The notes beneath the pieces were generated by a model, which saw only the letters and a program-made list of their open reading frames with translations, did not search any database and was not told where the DNA came from. From assembly GCA_023443985.1 (NCBI GenBank), contig JAEZSJ010000162.1, positions 1 through 10,477 on the forward strand: 10,477 nt of DNA, given 5' to 3'. Positions 1 to 6,475 of this stretch are shown here, piece by piece; within the stretch, counting starts at the first letter, position 1; each line of letters begins with the position of its first letter. The position numbers and the translations under genes are program-made. The stretch comes from Verrucomicrobiota bacterium. Its GTDB lineage: Bacteria; Verrucomicrobiota; Verrucomicrobiia; Opitutales; Opitutaceae.

Positions 1-1
1 G

Positions 2-55
2 GCGGCTCCCGCCCCTGAGGCTCCTGCGGGCCCCGTTGCCGTGTAGGTACCCCTG
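2..55 (+). pseudogene. Upstream remnant of the serpin reading frame, interrupted by TAG at 44-46
   Basis: In the frame of the downstream serpin ORF, positions 2-43 read AAPAPEAPAGPVAV, then TAG (44-46), then V-P-L (47-55) leading into the ATG at 56. In serpins a Val-Pro-(Met/Leu)-Met segment lies before the strand that leads to the 'PY..D.L' motif, so VPLM here is inside the conserved fold, not untranslated leader. A CAG-to-TAG change (Gln to stop) would restore a continuous frame. The other two plus-strand frames also close within the first 56 bases (TGA at 16 and at 54). The N-terminal half of the gene lies outside the window, so whether the gene is dead, mis-sequenced or read through cannot be settled here. 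Confidence 0.5.
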
Positions 56-622
56 ATGCGTCGCGTGGGCCTGTTGCGCGCCGCCGTGCAGCCCGGCCTA
101 CGGCTGGTCGAGGTTCCGTATCGAAACGACCAACTGTCGCTCGTGGTGCTTCTGCCCGATCCGGAGTTGCCGCTCGCGCAGCTCGAAGCGCAACTCACGG
201 TTGCCAAGATTGGCGACTGCCTCCGCACGCTGCGGTCCGGCCAGCCCGCCCGGTTCGACCTGCGCCTGCCGCGCTTCAAGGCCGAACGCTCGGTGGCGGA
301 GCTTGCGCCCGCGCTCGGCGCCCTCGGCGTGAAGATGGTGTTCGACCGCGCCGGCGGCGCGGATTTCGCCGTGTTCGGCGGCAACCCCGACGGCACGCCG
401 CTCTATCTCTCGGCTGTGAGCCACCTCGCGAAATTTGCGGTCGACGAGAAGGGCGCAACCGCTGTCGCCGCCACGACACCTGCCGCCGAGCCCGCGTACG
501 ACGCTCCCGTGGCGGTGCCGACGCCGTTCGTGGTCGACCGGCCTTTCCTGTTCTTCATCTGCGACCACCAGAGCGGGGCGGTGTTGTTCATGGGGCGCGT
601 CGTCGACCCGCGGACCACTTGA
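56..622 (+). CDS. Serpin (serine/cysteine protease inhibitor), C-terminal part
   Basis: This is the C-terminal half of a serpin, a suicide inhibitor that traps proteases by inserting its reactive-centre loop into a beta sheet. Visible landmarks are VPYRNDQLSLVVLLPD (residues 20-35), LPRFKAE (71-77), the reactive-loop hinge DEKGATAVAATT (130-141) and the serpin signature FVVDRPFLFFI (158-168), followed by GAVLFMGRVVDP near the end. The hinge has small residues at most of the P12-P8 positions, as in inhibitory serpins. A full serpin is about 370-420 residues; only 188 follow this ATG and the fold clearly begins further upstream. The ATG at 56 encodes the Met of an internal VPLM motif, so it is unlikely to be the native start. 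An in-frame TAG precedes it at 44-46. The family assignment is firm. Whether this piece is expressed is doubtful, and it may be a pseudogene fragment. Confidence 0.8.
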   Translation: MRRVGLLRAAVQPGLRLVEVPYRNDQLSLVVLLPDPELPLAQLEAQLTVAKIGDCLRTLRSGQPARFDLRLPRFKAERSVAELAPALGALGVKMVFDRAGGADFAVFGGNPDGTPLYLSAVSHLAKFAVDEKGATAVAATTPAAEPAYDAPVAVPTPFVVDRPFLFFICDHQSGAVLFMGRVVDPRTT

Positions 623-687
623 GCCCGGGCTGTCGCGGACCGCGCAAGATCCAGGGCGCTTGAGCGCCGCTCTCCTTCCGACCAGCC

Positions 688-1461
688 ATGTTCAACGGAA
701 AAAAGATCGTCGTCGTGATGCCGGCGTACAACGCCGAGAAGACCCTGCGCGCCACCTACGACGAGGTCATGGCGCAGGGCGTGGTCGACCTCGTGATCCT
801 CGTCGACGACCGGAGCCGTGACGGCACGGTGGAGCTTGCGCGCACGCTGCCGCAGACGCTGGTCCATGTGCACGAGCACAACCTCGGCTACGGCGGCAAC
901 CAGAAGAGCTGCTACCGGCTCGCCCTCGAGCAGGGGGCGGACGTGGTCATCATGGTGCACCCGGACTATCAATACACGCCGCTGCTCATTCCGGCGATGG
1001 CCTCGATGATCGCCAACGGCCTGTACCATTTCGTGATGGGCTCGCGCATCCTGGGCGGCCACGCCTGGCGCAGCGGCATGCCGCTCTGGAAGTACGTGGC
1101 CAACCGCGGCCTCACCGCCGTGCAGAACGTGCTGCTCGGCGCCAAACTCTCCGAGTACCACACCGGCTACCGCGCCTATTCGCGCGAGCTGCTCGAGAAA
1201 CTCGACCTCTCGGCGAACTCGAACGACTTCGTCTTCGACAGCGAGTTCATCGCGCAGGCGCTCTGGCTCGGCTATCCGATCGCCGAGGTGAGCTGTCCGA
1301 CCAAGTATTTTCCCGAAGCCTCCTCCATCAACTTCCGGCGCAGCGTCGTCTACGGCTTCGGCTGCCTGCGGGTCGCCGCCCGCTTTGCGCTCAGCCGTTG
1401 GTTTGGCCTGCCGCGCCCGGCGTTTCTCGCCGTGCTGAAGCGGAGCGCCCCGGCGGAGTAG
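688..1461 (+). CDS. Family 2 glycosyltransferase (DPM1-like)
   Basis: This 257-residue protein is a GT-A fold family 2 glycosyltransferase, probably moving a sugar from a nucleotide sugar to a lipid or glycan acceptor at the cytoplasmic membrane face. The N-terminal strand VVVMPAYNAEKTL (8-20), the nucleotide-binding VDDRSRDGT (39-47) and the metal-binding DxD equivalent HPD (91-93) are all present. SEYHTGYRAYSR (155-166) and FVFDSEFIAQA (181-191) match the acceptor-side motifs of the dolichol-phosphate-mannose-synthase-like group. No convincing membrane segment follows the catalytic domain, unlike GtrB-type relatives. The ATG at 688 begins right at the fold; no Shine-Dalgarno sequence is visible. 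The gene lies 65 bases after the serpin on the same strand and could be co-transcribed, but no functional link is apparent. The acceptor and sugar are unknown. Confidence 0.88.
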   Translation: MFNGKKIVVVMPAYNAEKTLRATYDEVMAQGVVDLVILVDDRSRDGTVELARTLPQTLVHVHEHNLGYGGNQKSCYRLALEQGADVVIMVHPDYQYTPLLIPAMASMIANGLYHFVMGSRILGGHAWRSGMPLWKYVANRGLTAVQNVLLGAKLSEYHTGYRAYSRELLEKLDLSANSNDFVFDSEFIAQALWLGYPIAEVSCPTKYFPEASSINFRRSVVYGFGCLRVAARFALSRWFGLPRPAFLAVLKRSAPAE

Positions 1462-1512
1462 GCGGGCGCGGCGTTGCGCGAGGGAACGGGGAGACCGCGC
1501 ACGGTGCGCCCG

Positions 1513-1540
1513 AAAAGAGAAGCCGCTCTTGCGAGCGGCT
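1513..1540 (-). terminator. Intrinsic terminator of homoserine dehydrogenase
   Basis: A perfect 8-bp stem, AGCCGCTC (1521-1528) and GAGCGGCT (1533-1540), encloses the tetraloop TTGC. Read on the minus strand the stem is followed by TCTCTTTT (complement of 1513-1520), the U-rich tract of a Rho-independent terminator. It lies about 35 bases past the stop codon of the minus-strand hom gene. On the plus strand the stem is not followed by a T run, so it should act mainly on hom transcripts. Confidence 0.8.
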
Positions 1541-1575
1541 CCACGGGTCGGCGTCTCCGATCGGTCTCCGGTCGA

Positions 1576-2925
1576 CTACGCGAAATCCTCGACCGGCAGG
1601 AGCAGCGAGGGCCCCTTGACGGTCGGGAGTTTGGCGATCGCGGCGCGGGCCTTGTCCATCGCGGCGCGGCTGGCGAGGTGCGTCATCAGGATGAGCGGCA
1701 CGGACTCTCCCTCGTTGCCCTCGGGCTGCACGATCGAGGCGATGCTGATCCCGGCGTTGCTGAGCAACGCGGAGACCTTGGCGATCACGCCGGGCTTATC
1801 CACGACAGTCAGGCGAAGGTAGAAACGGGAGGAGGTCTCGCTGAACGGCACCACGGTGCCGGCGGGCGCCGTGGGGGCGAAGGCGGGCACGCGGTCGAGT
1901 GTGCCGCGGGTGATGTCGAGGCCGGCGTCGGCGAGGTCGCTGAGCACGGCGGAGGCGGTGGCGTCCTTGCCCGCACCGCGGCCGTAGTAGAGGGTGTCGC
2001 CGATCGGCGCGCCGGAGACGAAGACGGCGTTGAACACGTCGTTCACGCTCGCGAGCACGTGGCTTTGCGGCACGAGGGTGGGGCTCACGGCCACGCTGAT
2101 GCGTGCACCGGCGGGCTTGGCCTTCTTGCCCGCGCGCGCCTTCGCGCCCTTGGCGGGCGGGGCGAGGCGGACGGAGCCGAGAAGCTTGATCGTGTAGCCG
2201 AGCTGTTGCGCGAAACGGATGTCGAGCGGGGTGAGCGAGCGGATGCCGTCGACATGGATCGCGTGGTGGTCGACCCAGAAGCCGTGCGCGAGGGAGGCGA
2301 GGATGCCGGTCTTGTGGGCGGCGTCGTGGCCGTCGACATCGAGCGTCGGATCCGCCTCGGCGTAGCCGAGCCGCTGGGCGTCCGCGAGCACGTCGGAGAA
2401 GGCGGCGCCCTCGCGGGTCATGCGGGTGAGGATGTAGTTGCAGGTGCCGTTGACGATGCCGTAGATGCGCTCGAAACGGTTGCCGACGAGCGCCTCGCGC
2501 AGTGTCTTGATGATCGGAATACCGCCCGCGACGCTGGCCTCGTAGTAGAGGTTGGTGCCGGCCTTCTTCGCCGCGGCGAAGAGCTCGGGGCCGTGGGCCG
2601 AGAGCAGCGCCTTGTTGGCGGTCACGACCGCCTTGCCGCGCGCGAGGGCGGCGAGGACGATGACCTTGGCGATGCCGGTGCCGCCGACGAGCTCGGTCAC
2701 GATCTGGATCTCGGGATCATCGACCACGTCCTTCCAGTCGGTGGTCATCAGCTCGCGCGCGATCGGGTAGGGGCGGGGCTCGTCGAACGCCTTCACCGCC
2801 ACCTTCTTCACGACGAGGCGCACGCCCGTTCGCGCGGCCATGAGCTCCGAGTTCTGCTGGAGCGCGTTGAATACGCCGCTGCCCACGGTGCCGCCGCCGA
2901 TCATGCCGAGTGTGACCTGTTTCAT
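1576..2925 (-). CDS. hom: Homoserine dehydrogenase with C-terminal ACT domain
   Basis: This 449-residue enzyme reduces aspartate 4-semialdehyde to homoserine with NAD(P)H, the branch point to threonine, methionine and isoleucine. The Rossmann motif GGGTVGSG spans residues 10-17. TANKALLS (102-109), YEASVAGGIP (128-137) and GIVNGTCNYILT (156-167) are typical. The active-site region GYAEADPTLDVDGHDAAHK (187-205) supplies E190, D201 and the catalytic lysine K205. GRGAGKDATASAV (315-327) corresponds to the usual GxGAGxxPTASAV, with Ala in place of Pro. A C-terminal ACT domain (about 368-446) suggests allosteric control by threonine. I chose the ATG at 2923-2925 because MKQVTLGMIGGG matches the family's N-terminus; an ATG 45 bases further upstream would add a non-conserved leader. 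A lysine/alanine-rich stretch at about 254-275 is not usual for the family. It is divergent from the oxidoreductase at 3120 and monocistronic, with a strong terminator. Confidence 0.96.
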   Translation of the reverse strand: MKQVTLGMIGGGTVGSGVFNALQQNSELMAARTGVRLVVKKVAVKAFDEPRPYPIARELMTTDWKDVVDDPEIQIVTELVGGTGIAKVIVLAALARGKAVVTANKALLSAHGPELFAAAKKAGTNLYYEASVAGGIPIIKTLREALVGNRFERIYGIVNGTCNYILTRMTREGAAFSDVLADAQRLGYAEADPTLDVDGHDAAHKTGILASLAHGFWVDHHAIHVDGIRSLTPLDIRFAQQLGYTIKLLGSVRLAPPAKGAKARAGKKAKPAGARISVAVSPTLVPQSHVLASVNDVFNAVFVSGAPIGDTLYYGRGAGKDATASAVLSDLADAGLDITRGTLDRVPAFAPTAPAGTVVPFSETSSRFYLRLTVVDKPGVIAKVSALLSNAGISIASIVQPEGNEGESVPLILMTHLASRAAMDKARAAIAKLPTVKGPSLLLPVEDFA

Positions 2926-3119
2926 AGTGGTGAAGGCGGGCAGCAAAGACGCGCCCCGGAGCGGCGACAACGTTTGTTTGGCGGAAAATCTGTCGTCCCG
3001 CGCTTGAGCGCCGGCGACGCCGCGCCGTTGGCCGCGCGACGCATTGATCGGCGGTCGCCGACCGCTTCGCCGGAGGAAAACGGATCGCGCGCGGCGTCGG
3101 TGGCGGCAGGCTGCGCGTC

Positions 3120-4199
3120 ATGGAAACCCCTGCTTCGACCGCGAGCGCATCCAGGTACAAAGTCGCGTTGATCGGCTGCGGCCGGCCCTGGCGCACGGAA
3201 GGTGCCACAGGGTTCGGCATGGCGCACCGGCACATGGCGGGTTACGCGGCGACGGGGCGGTGCGAACTCGTGGCGGTGTACGACCGCACGCCGGCGCGTG
3301 GGGCGGAGTTCGTCGCGGTGCACAACCCTCGGGCGAAGGTCTACGACGACTACGTGAAGATGCTGGACGCCGAGCGGCCGGACCTCGTGAGCGTCTGCCT
3401 CTGGCCGCTGCAACACGCCGAGGTGGTGTGCCGCGTGGCGGAGTTCCGGCCGAAGCTCATTCTCTGCGAGAAGCCGATGGACATCCATTGGGACGCCGCG
3501 CTCCGCATGCACGAGGTCTGCCGCGCGCAGGGCGTGCTGCTCGGGATCAACCACCAGCGCCGCTTCAACCTCCCGCTCGTGCGCGCGAAGGCGTTGCTCG
3601 ATGCCGGCGTGATCGGTGGGCTGCGACGGATGGAGGGCGCGTGGCGCGACACCGCCGACACCGGCTCGCACGTATTCGACATGATGTTCTTCTTCAACGG
3701 TGACGCGCCGGCCGACTGGGTGCTTGGGCAGATAGACCTGCGCGACGCGCAGACGGTGTTCGGCGCGCTCCAGCCCGGCCACGGGTTCACGGAGGTGCGC
3801 TTCAAGAACGGCGTGCGAGGGGCCTACCGCTTCGGCAAGGACCACGAGGAGAACGGCTGCCTGCTGCGGCTCGTCGGTGAACGGGGCGAGATCGAGATCC
3901 TCAACGAGGCGCCGTGGCTGCGCGTCCGGCGGGCCGGGGCGGGCGAGTTCGAGGCGGTGGACACCGGCGAGAGCATCCATGACGACCTGGCGATCCGGCG
4001 CGGCATAGAAGATTTGATACACAGCCTGGAGCACGGCGGCACGGCGCAGCTCGACAGCTCGCGGGCGCTCCGTGCGACGGAACTGATCTTCGCCACGTAC
4101 GAGTCGTCGCGCCGCCGCGCGCGCATCGACCTGCCGCTGCCCGCCGGGCGCTGCGCGATGCTGGAGATGATCGCGACAGGCGAAGCGAAGGTCGGGTAG
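3120..4199 (+). CDS. Gfo/Idh/MocA-family oxidoreductase
   Basis: This is a 359-residue NAD(P)-dependent oxidoreductase of the Gfo/Idh/MocA family, most of which act on sugars, inositols or related polyols. The N-terminal Rossmann strand YKVALIGCG (13-21) is followed by the family hallmark CEKPM (116-120), whose lysine K118 is the conserved catalytic residue. INHQRRFN (143-150) and DTGSHVFDMM (180-189) follow; H184 sits where the active-site histidine usually lies. The C-terminal part is the alpha/beta substrate-binding domain. The nucleotide loop carries extra residues between GCG and the conserved H (RPWRTEGATGFGMAHRH, 22-38). The ATG at 3120 is preceded by a weak purine-rich stretch, GGCAGG (3105-3110). 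A better GGAGG at 3072-3076 lies too far upstream. The gene is solitary, so the substrate cannot be inferred. Confidence 0.92.
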   Translation: METPASTASASRYKVALIGCGRPWRTEGATGFGMAHRHMAGYAATGRCELVAVYDRTPARGAEFVAVHNPRAKVYDDYVKMLDAERPDLVSVCLWPLQHAEVVCRVAEFRPKLILCEKPMDIHWDAALRMHEVCRAQGVLLGINHQRRFNLPLVRAKALLDAGVIGGLRRMEGAWRDTADTGSHVFDMMFFFNGDAPADWVLGQIDLRDAQTVFGALQPGHGFTEVRFKNGVRGAYRFGKDHEENGCLLRLVGERGEIEILNEAPWLRVRRAGAGEFEAVDTGESIHDDLAIRRGIEDLIHSLEHGGTAQLDSSRALRATELIFATYESSRRRARIDLPLPAGRCAMLEMIATGEAKVG

Positions 4200-4456
4200 G
4201 GGCGCAGCGCCGACAAACGGAGCGAACTGGGCCCGCAGTGGGCATGAGGCGTCGGCGAGCGACGCTCCCACGGAGCGAGCGTCACGCTTGCGGCAGGACT
4301 GGTCTGCGACCGGTCACGTTGGGCGTGCGCCGTAGGGGAGGTCGCGGGTCGGGGATGTCCAGACGAAGACTGGACCTACCGGGGTGAGCGAGTCCCGGCA
4401 GATGGGACCGGTCGATTGCACGGAGGTGCAATGGGCGCGGATCCCAGATCGCGTAA
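4200..4456. other. Hairpin-rich non-coding gap before the BlaI-type operon
   Basis: I see no protein gene in this stretch. It contains four hairpins. They are GACGCTC/GAGCGTC (4261-4267 with 4277-4283), GACTGGTC/GACCGGTC with one G-T pair (4297-4304 with 4308-4315), GTCCAG/CTGGAC (4357-4362 with 4370-4375), and a perfect ATTGCAC-GGAG-GTGCAAT (4415-4432). The second and third belong to an 84-bp repeat found again at 6476-6559. A nine-codon ORF (MGADPRSRN, 4431-4460) follows the last hairpin, with GGAGG four bases before its ATG. It is too short to trust as a gene. Confidence 0.6.
4296..4379 (+). repeat. 84-bp intergenic repeat, copy 1
   Basis: By hand alignment this segment matches 6476-6559 at 69 of 84 positions with no gaps. 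The last 36 bases (4344-4379) differ at only two positions. It holds two hairpins, at 4297-4315 and 4357-4375, at the same offsets as in the other copy. Weaker similarity continues past the end for about 25 bases with a one-base gap. Both copies lie in non-coding gaps in the same orientation, upstream and downstream of the BlaI/M56 pair. It looks like a dispersed intergenic repeat, not a gene. Confidence 0.75.
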
Positions 4457-4500
4457 TTGACAAATCCTACAAATGTAGGAACAACTGCCTACGGTTGTAG
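4457..4500 (+). promoter_or_regulatory. Promoter/operator with two BlaI/CopY-type boxes
   Basis: A perfect TTGACA (4457-4462) resembles a sigma-70 -35 element. Two boxes of the form CTAC-N4-GTAG follow: CTACAAATGTAG (4467-4478) and CTACGGTTGTAG (4489-4500). The first contains TACAAATGTA, an exact match to the TACAnnTGTA pattern bound by BlaI/MecI/CopY repressors, inside the longer inverted repeat CCTACA-AA-TGTAGG (4466-4479). The second matches with one change. Their starts are 22 bp apart, about two helical turns, so two repressor dimers could sit on one face. The -10 is not clear: the position 17 bp after TTGACA reads AACAAC. The boxes end 11 bases before the repressor's ATG, consistent with autorepression. 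Confidence 0.75.
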
Positions 4501-4511
4501 TCTATCCCGCC

Positions 4512-4886
4512 ATGCCGCCCCGTATCTCCGCCTCCGAATGGGAAATCATGAACGTGCTCTGGACGCGCAGTCCGCTGACCGCGCCCGAGGTCATGATCGC
4601 GCTCCCGCCCGGCACCGAATGGGCCCAGAAAACGGTGAACACGTTTCTGGCGCGGCTTGTCGAGAAAGGCGCGGTGAGCGCGACGCGGCAGGGGAAGGCG
4701 AATCTCTATCGGCCCGAGCTCACCCGCGAGGAATGTGTCGCGAACGAGGGCGCTTCGTTCCTCGAGCGTGTCTTCCGCGGCGCGGCGGGCGATCTCGTGC
4801 TGCATTTCTGCGAACGGGCGGATCTCACGCCCGACGAGATCCGGGAACTCGAGGCGTTGCTGAAGTCGAAGAAAGGCCGCCGATGA
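4512..4886 (+). CDS. BlaI/MecI/CopY-family transcriptional repressor
   Basis: This is a 124-residue winged-helix repressor of the Penicillinase_R family. Such proteins bind TACA/TGTA operators as dimers and are inactivated when a partner M56 membrane protease triggers their cleavage. The N-terminal ISASEWEIMNVLW (5-17), LTAPEVMIAL (22-31) and WAQKTVNTFLARLVEKGAV (37-55, recognition helix and wing) match the family, followed by a GKANLY wing strand and a C-terminal dimerisation helix region. The ATG at 4512 is supported by fit to the family N-terminus; no Shine-Dalgarno sequence is present and the 5' leader would be very short. Its stop overlaps the start of the M56 gene (ATGA, 4883-4886), indicating translational coupling. 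Two matching operator boxes lie immediately upstream, so autoregulation is likely. I give no blaI symbol because beta-lactam resistance is not supported by the context. Confidence 0.93.
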   Translation: MPPRISASEWEIMNVLWTRSPLTAPEVMIALPPGTEWAQKTVNTFLARLVEKGAVSATRQGKANLYRPELTREECVANEGASFLERVFRGAAGDLVLHFCERADLTPDEIRELEALLKSKKGRR

Positions 4887-6460
4887 GCGGCGTCGGCGCG
4901 CAGGTCTGGTCGCTGGCGCTCGAGCTCGCGTGGCGCGGGTCATGCCTCGTGGCGGTGTTCTTCGTACTCCGTGCTCTGTTGGTCGGGCGGGTGCCGGCGC
5001 GGTGGTTGTTTCTCGGCTGGGTGGCGGTGGGACTGCGGCTCGTGCTTCCGCTCGGCGTGCCCACAAAATGGAGCCCGTTCAACTGGGTCGCTGGTGAACC
5101 GCCGGCCGCCGCATTTGCCCAACCGCGGGAAAACTGGCCGGACACCGTGACTCCACCGGCGCCGCGGCCCGACGGCGGCGACGTGCCGATAGCGAGCCGC
5201 GCGCCGCGCGGGTATGGCACGATGGACCTGCTCGGCGGCCTCTGGCTGGGCGGAGCGATCCTATTTCTCGCGACGCGGACGATCGCGGTGCGTCGACAGC
5301 TGCGCCGTTGGCGCCGGGGCGAGCAGCCGACGTGTGCCGACGTGCGCGCGCTCCTCGACGAAGAGTGCGCGGCGGCGGGATGCCGGCTGCCGTCCGTGTG
5401 TATGTCGACGTGCGTGCCGGTGCCGGCGATCAGCGGGCTGCTGCGGCCGACCTTGTGGTTGCCGGCGGGCCTCGCGGAGCAGGTCGGCGAAGCGGCGCTG
5501 CGCGATGTGATTCGCCATGAGCTCGCGCACTGGCGCCGCGGCGACCTGTGGGCGCAGGAGCTGTTCGCGCTCGTGCGCGGCCTGCACTGGTGGAATCCGC
5601 TGGTGTGGTTGGCGGTGCGTACCGCCCGCGCCGACGGCGAGATCGCCTGCGATGAATTTGTCGTGCAACGGATGGCTTCTGCAGAGCCGTCCGCGTACGG
5701 AGCCTCTCTCCTCAAGGTCCTGGGAGCGGCAGGCGGACGAACCGGCACCTCGGCGGCTCTCGGGGTTTTTGGAACACGAAAACAACTGAAACGGAGAATA
5801 CTTATGATCACGAGATATCGGACCCCTTCGCTGGCGCGGACCTTGTTCGGAATGGCGGTGGTCGCCGCTGTCGTGGCGCTGGCGGCCACGCGGGAGCTGC
5901 GGGCGGAGCAGCCAGCCGCGGGCGCCAGCGGTCTGGTCACCACGACGGCGCCGGACGGATGGTGGGAGAATGGCAGCGCTGAGGAGAAATACGTCGTCGG
6001 CACGGATGCCACGCAGGGCAGGCCCGCGCCGAGCGCCTACGTGAAGTCGATCGCGGAGACCACGAACACGTTCGGCGGCATGATGCAAAGCTGCGATGCC
6101 GCGGCTTTTCGCGGGAAACGGGTGCGGTTCTCCGGCCTGCTCAAAACCCAGGATGCCGCGAGCGGCGCGTGCCTGTGGGTGCGTGTCGACGGGGCGGACG
6201 GAAAGTCGCTCGCGTTTGACAACATGCAGCGCCACCCGGTGATCGGCACGAAGGACTGGACGCCAGCGGAGATCGTGCTCGATGTGCCGGAGGCGGGGGC
6301 GACGCTCCACTTCGGGTTCTTCCTGATGGATACGGGCCAGGCGTGGGTGAGCGCGCTCGCGTTCGAGGAGGTGGGGCGGGACGTCGCCGTGACCGACAGC
6401 AAGGGGCGGTTGCCCGACAAGCCAACGAACCTCGGCTTCGCCGCGCCGGCGGCGAAGTAG
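4883..6460 (+). CDS. BlaR1-like M56 membrane metallopeptidase with atypical C-terminal domain
   Basis: This 525-residue protein is an M56-family antirepressor, the partner of the repressor it overlaps by ATGA. Hydrophobic segments lie at about 8-34, 41-60, 115-133 and 317-337. The zinc-protease core has HELAH (212-216) and the downstream glutamate ligand in ADGEIACDE (E253). HWWNPLVW (235-242) is typical of M56. After the fourth membrane segment BlaR1/MecR1 carry a penicillin-binding sensor with Ser-x-x-Lys; here I find no such motif. Residues of about 350-498 instead look beta-rich, with FRGKRVRFSGLLKT (409-422), WVRVDG (432-437), AFDNMQRHPVIGTKDW (444-459) and TGQAWVSALAFEEV (484-497). This pattern resembles a jelly-roll-like module that I recall at the ends of some AraC-type and secreted proteins. 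I chose the ATG at 4883 because the same frame upstream runs through the repressor gene. A GGAGA-ATG pair inside the gene (5793-5806) could start a shorter product. Confidence 0.9.
   Translation: MSGVGAQVWSLALELAWRGSCLVAVFFVLRALLVGRVPARWLFLGWVAVGLRLVLPLGVPTKWSPFNWVAGEPPAAAFAQPRENWPDTVTPPAPRPDGGDVPIASRAPRGYGTMDLLGGLWLGGAILFLATRTIAVRRQLRRWRRGEQPTCADVRALLDEECAAAGCRLPSVCMSTCVPVPAISGLLRPTLWLPAGLAEQVGEAALRDVIRHELAHWRRGDLWAQELFALVRGLHWWNPLVWLAVRTARADGEIACDEFVVQRMASAEPSAYGASLLKVLGAAGGRTGTSAALGVFGTRKQLKRRILMITRYRTPSLARTLFGMAVVAAVVALAATRELRAEQPAAGASGLVTTTAPDGWWENGSAEEKYVVGTDATQGRPAPSAYVKSIAETTNTFGGMMQSCDAAAFRGKRVRFSGLLKTQDAASGACLWVRVDGADGKSLAFDNMQRHPVIGTKDWTPAEIVLDVPEAGATLHFGFFLMDTGQAWVSALAFEEVGRDVAVTDSKGRLPDKPTNLGFAAPAAK
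5793..5806 (+). promoter_or_regulatory. Possible internal ribosome-binding site and start inside the M56 gene
   Basis: GGAGA (5793-5797) lies six bases before an in-frame ATG at 5804 (Met308). Other starts in the window lack such a sequence. Translation from here would give MITRYRTPSLARTLFGMAVV and onward. That begins with arginines, then a hydrophobic stretch, then AxA-like residues before EQPAAG, so it resembles a signal peptide ahead of the C-terminal domain. M56 proteins commonly contain a similar LKRRILMI segment as part of the full-length chain, so chance is a real alternative. Confidence 0.3.
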
Positions 6461-6475
6461 CCGGCGCGATCGGTA

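Noticed and set aside
655..668. GGCGCT-TG-AGCGCC hairpin after the serpin
   Set aside because: The two-base loop is too tight and there is no T-run, so it is not a credible terminator.
1474..3171. Plus-strand open frame of 565 codons across the homoserine dehydrogenase gene
   Set aside because: It is antisense to an unmistakable hom gene and its product is low-complexity Gly/Ala/Glu/Arg.
2922..4271. Minus-strand open frame of about 449 codons opposite the Gfo/Idh/MocA gene
   Set aside because: The plus strand carries clear family motifs. The antisense product is Arg/His/Ala-rich without conserved features.
4457..4882. Upstream extension of the M56 protein frame to an ATG-less or earlier start
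   Set aside because: This stretch encodes the repressor in another frame. The ATGA overlap and the fit of MSGVGAQVW to the first membrane segment favour 4883.
4512..6460. Beta-lactam resistance regulator (blaI-blaR1) call
   Set aside because: The repressor/protease architecture fits, but the sensor domain lacks penicillin-binding motifs and there is no beta-lactamase gene nearby.
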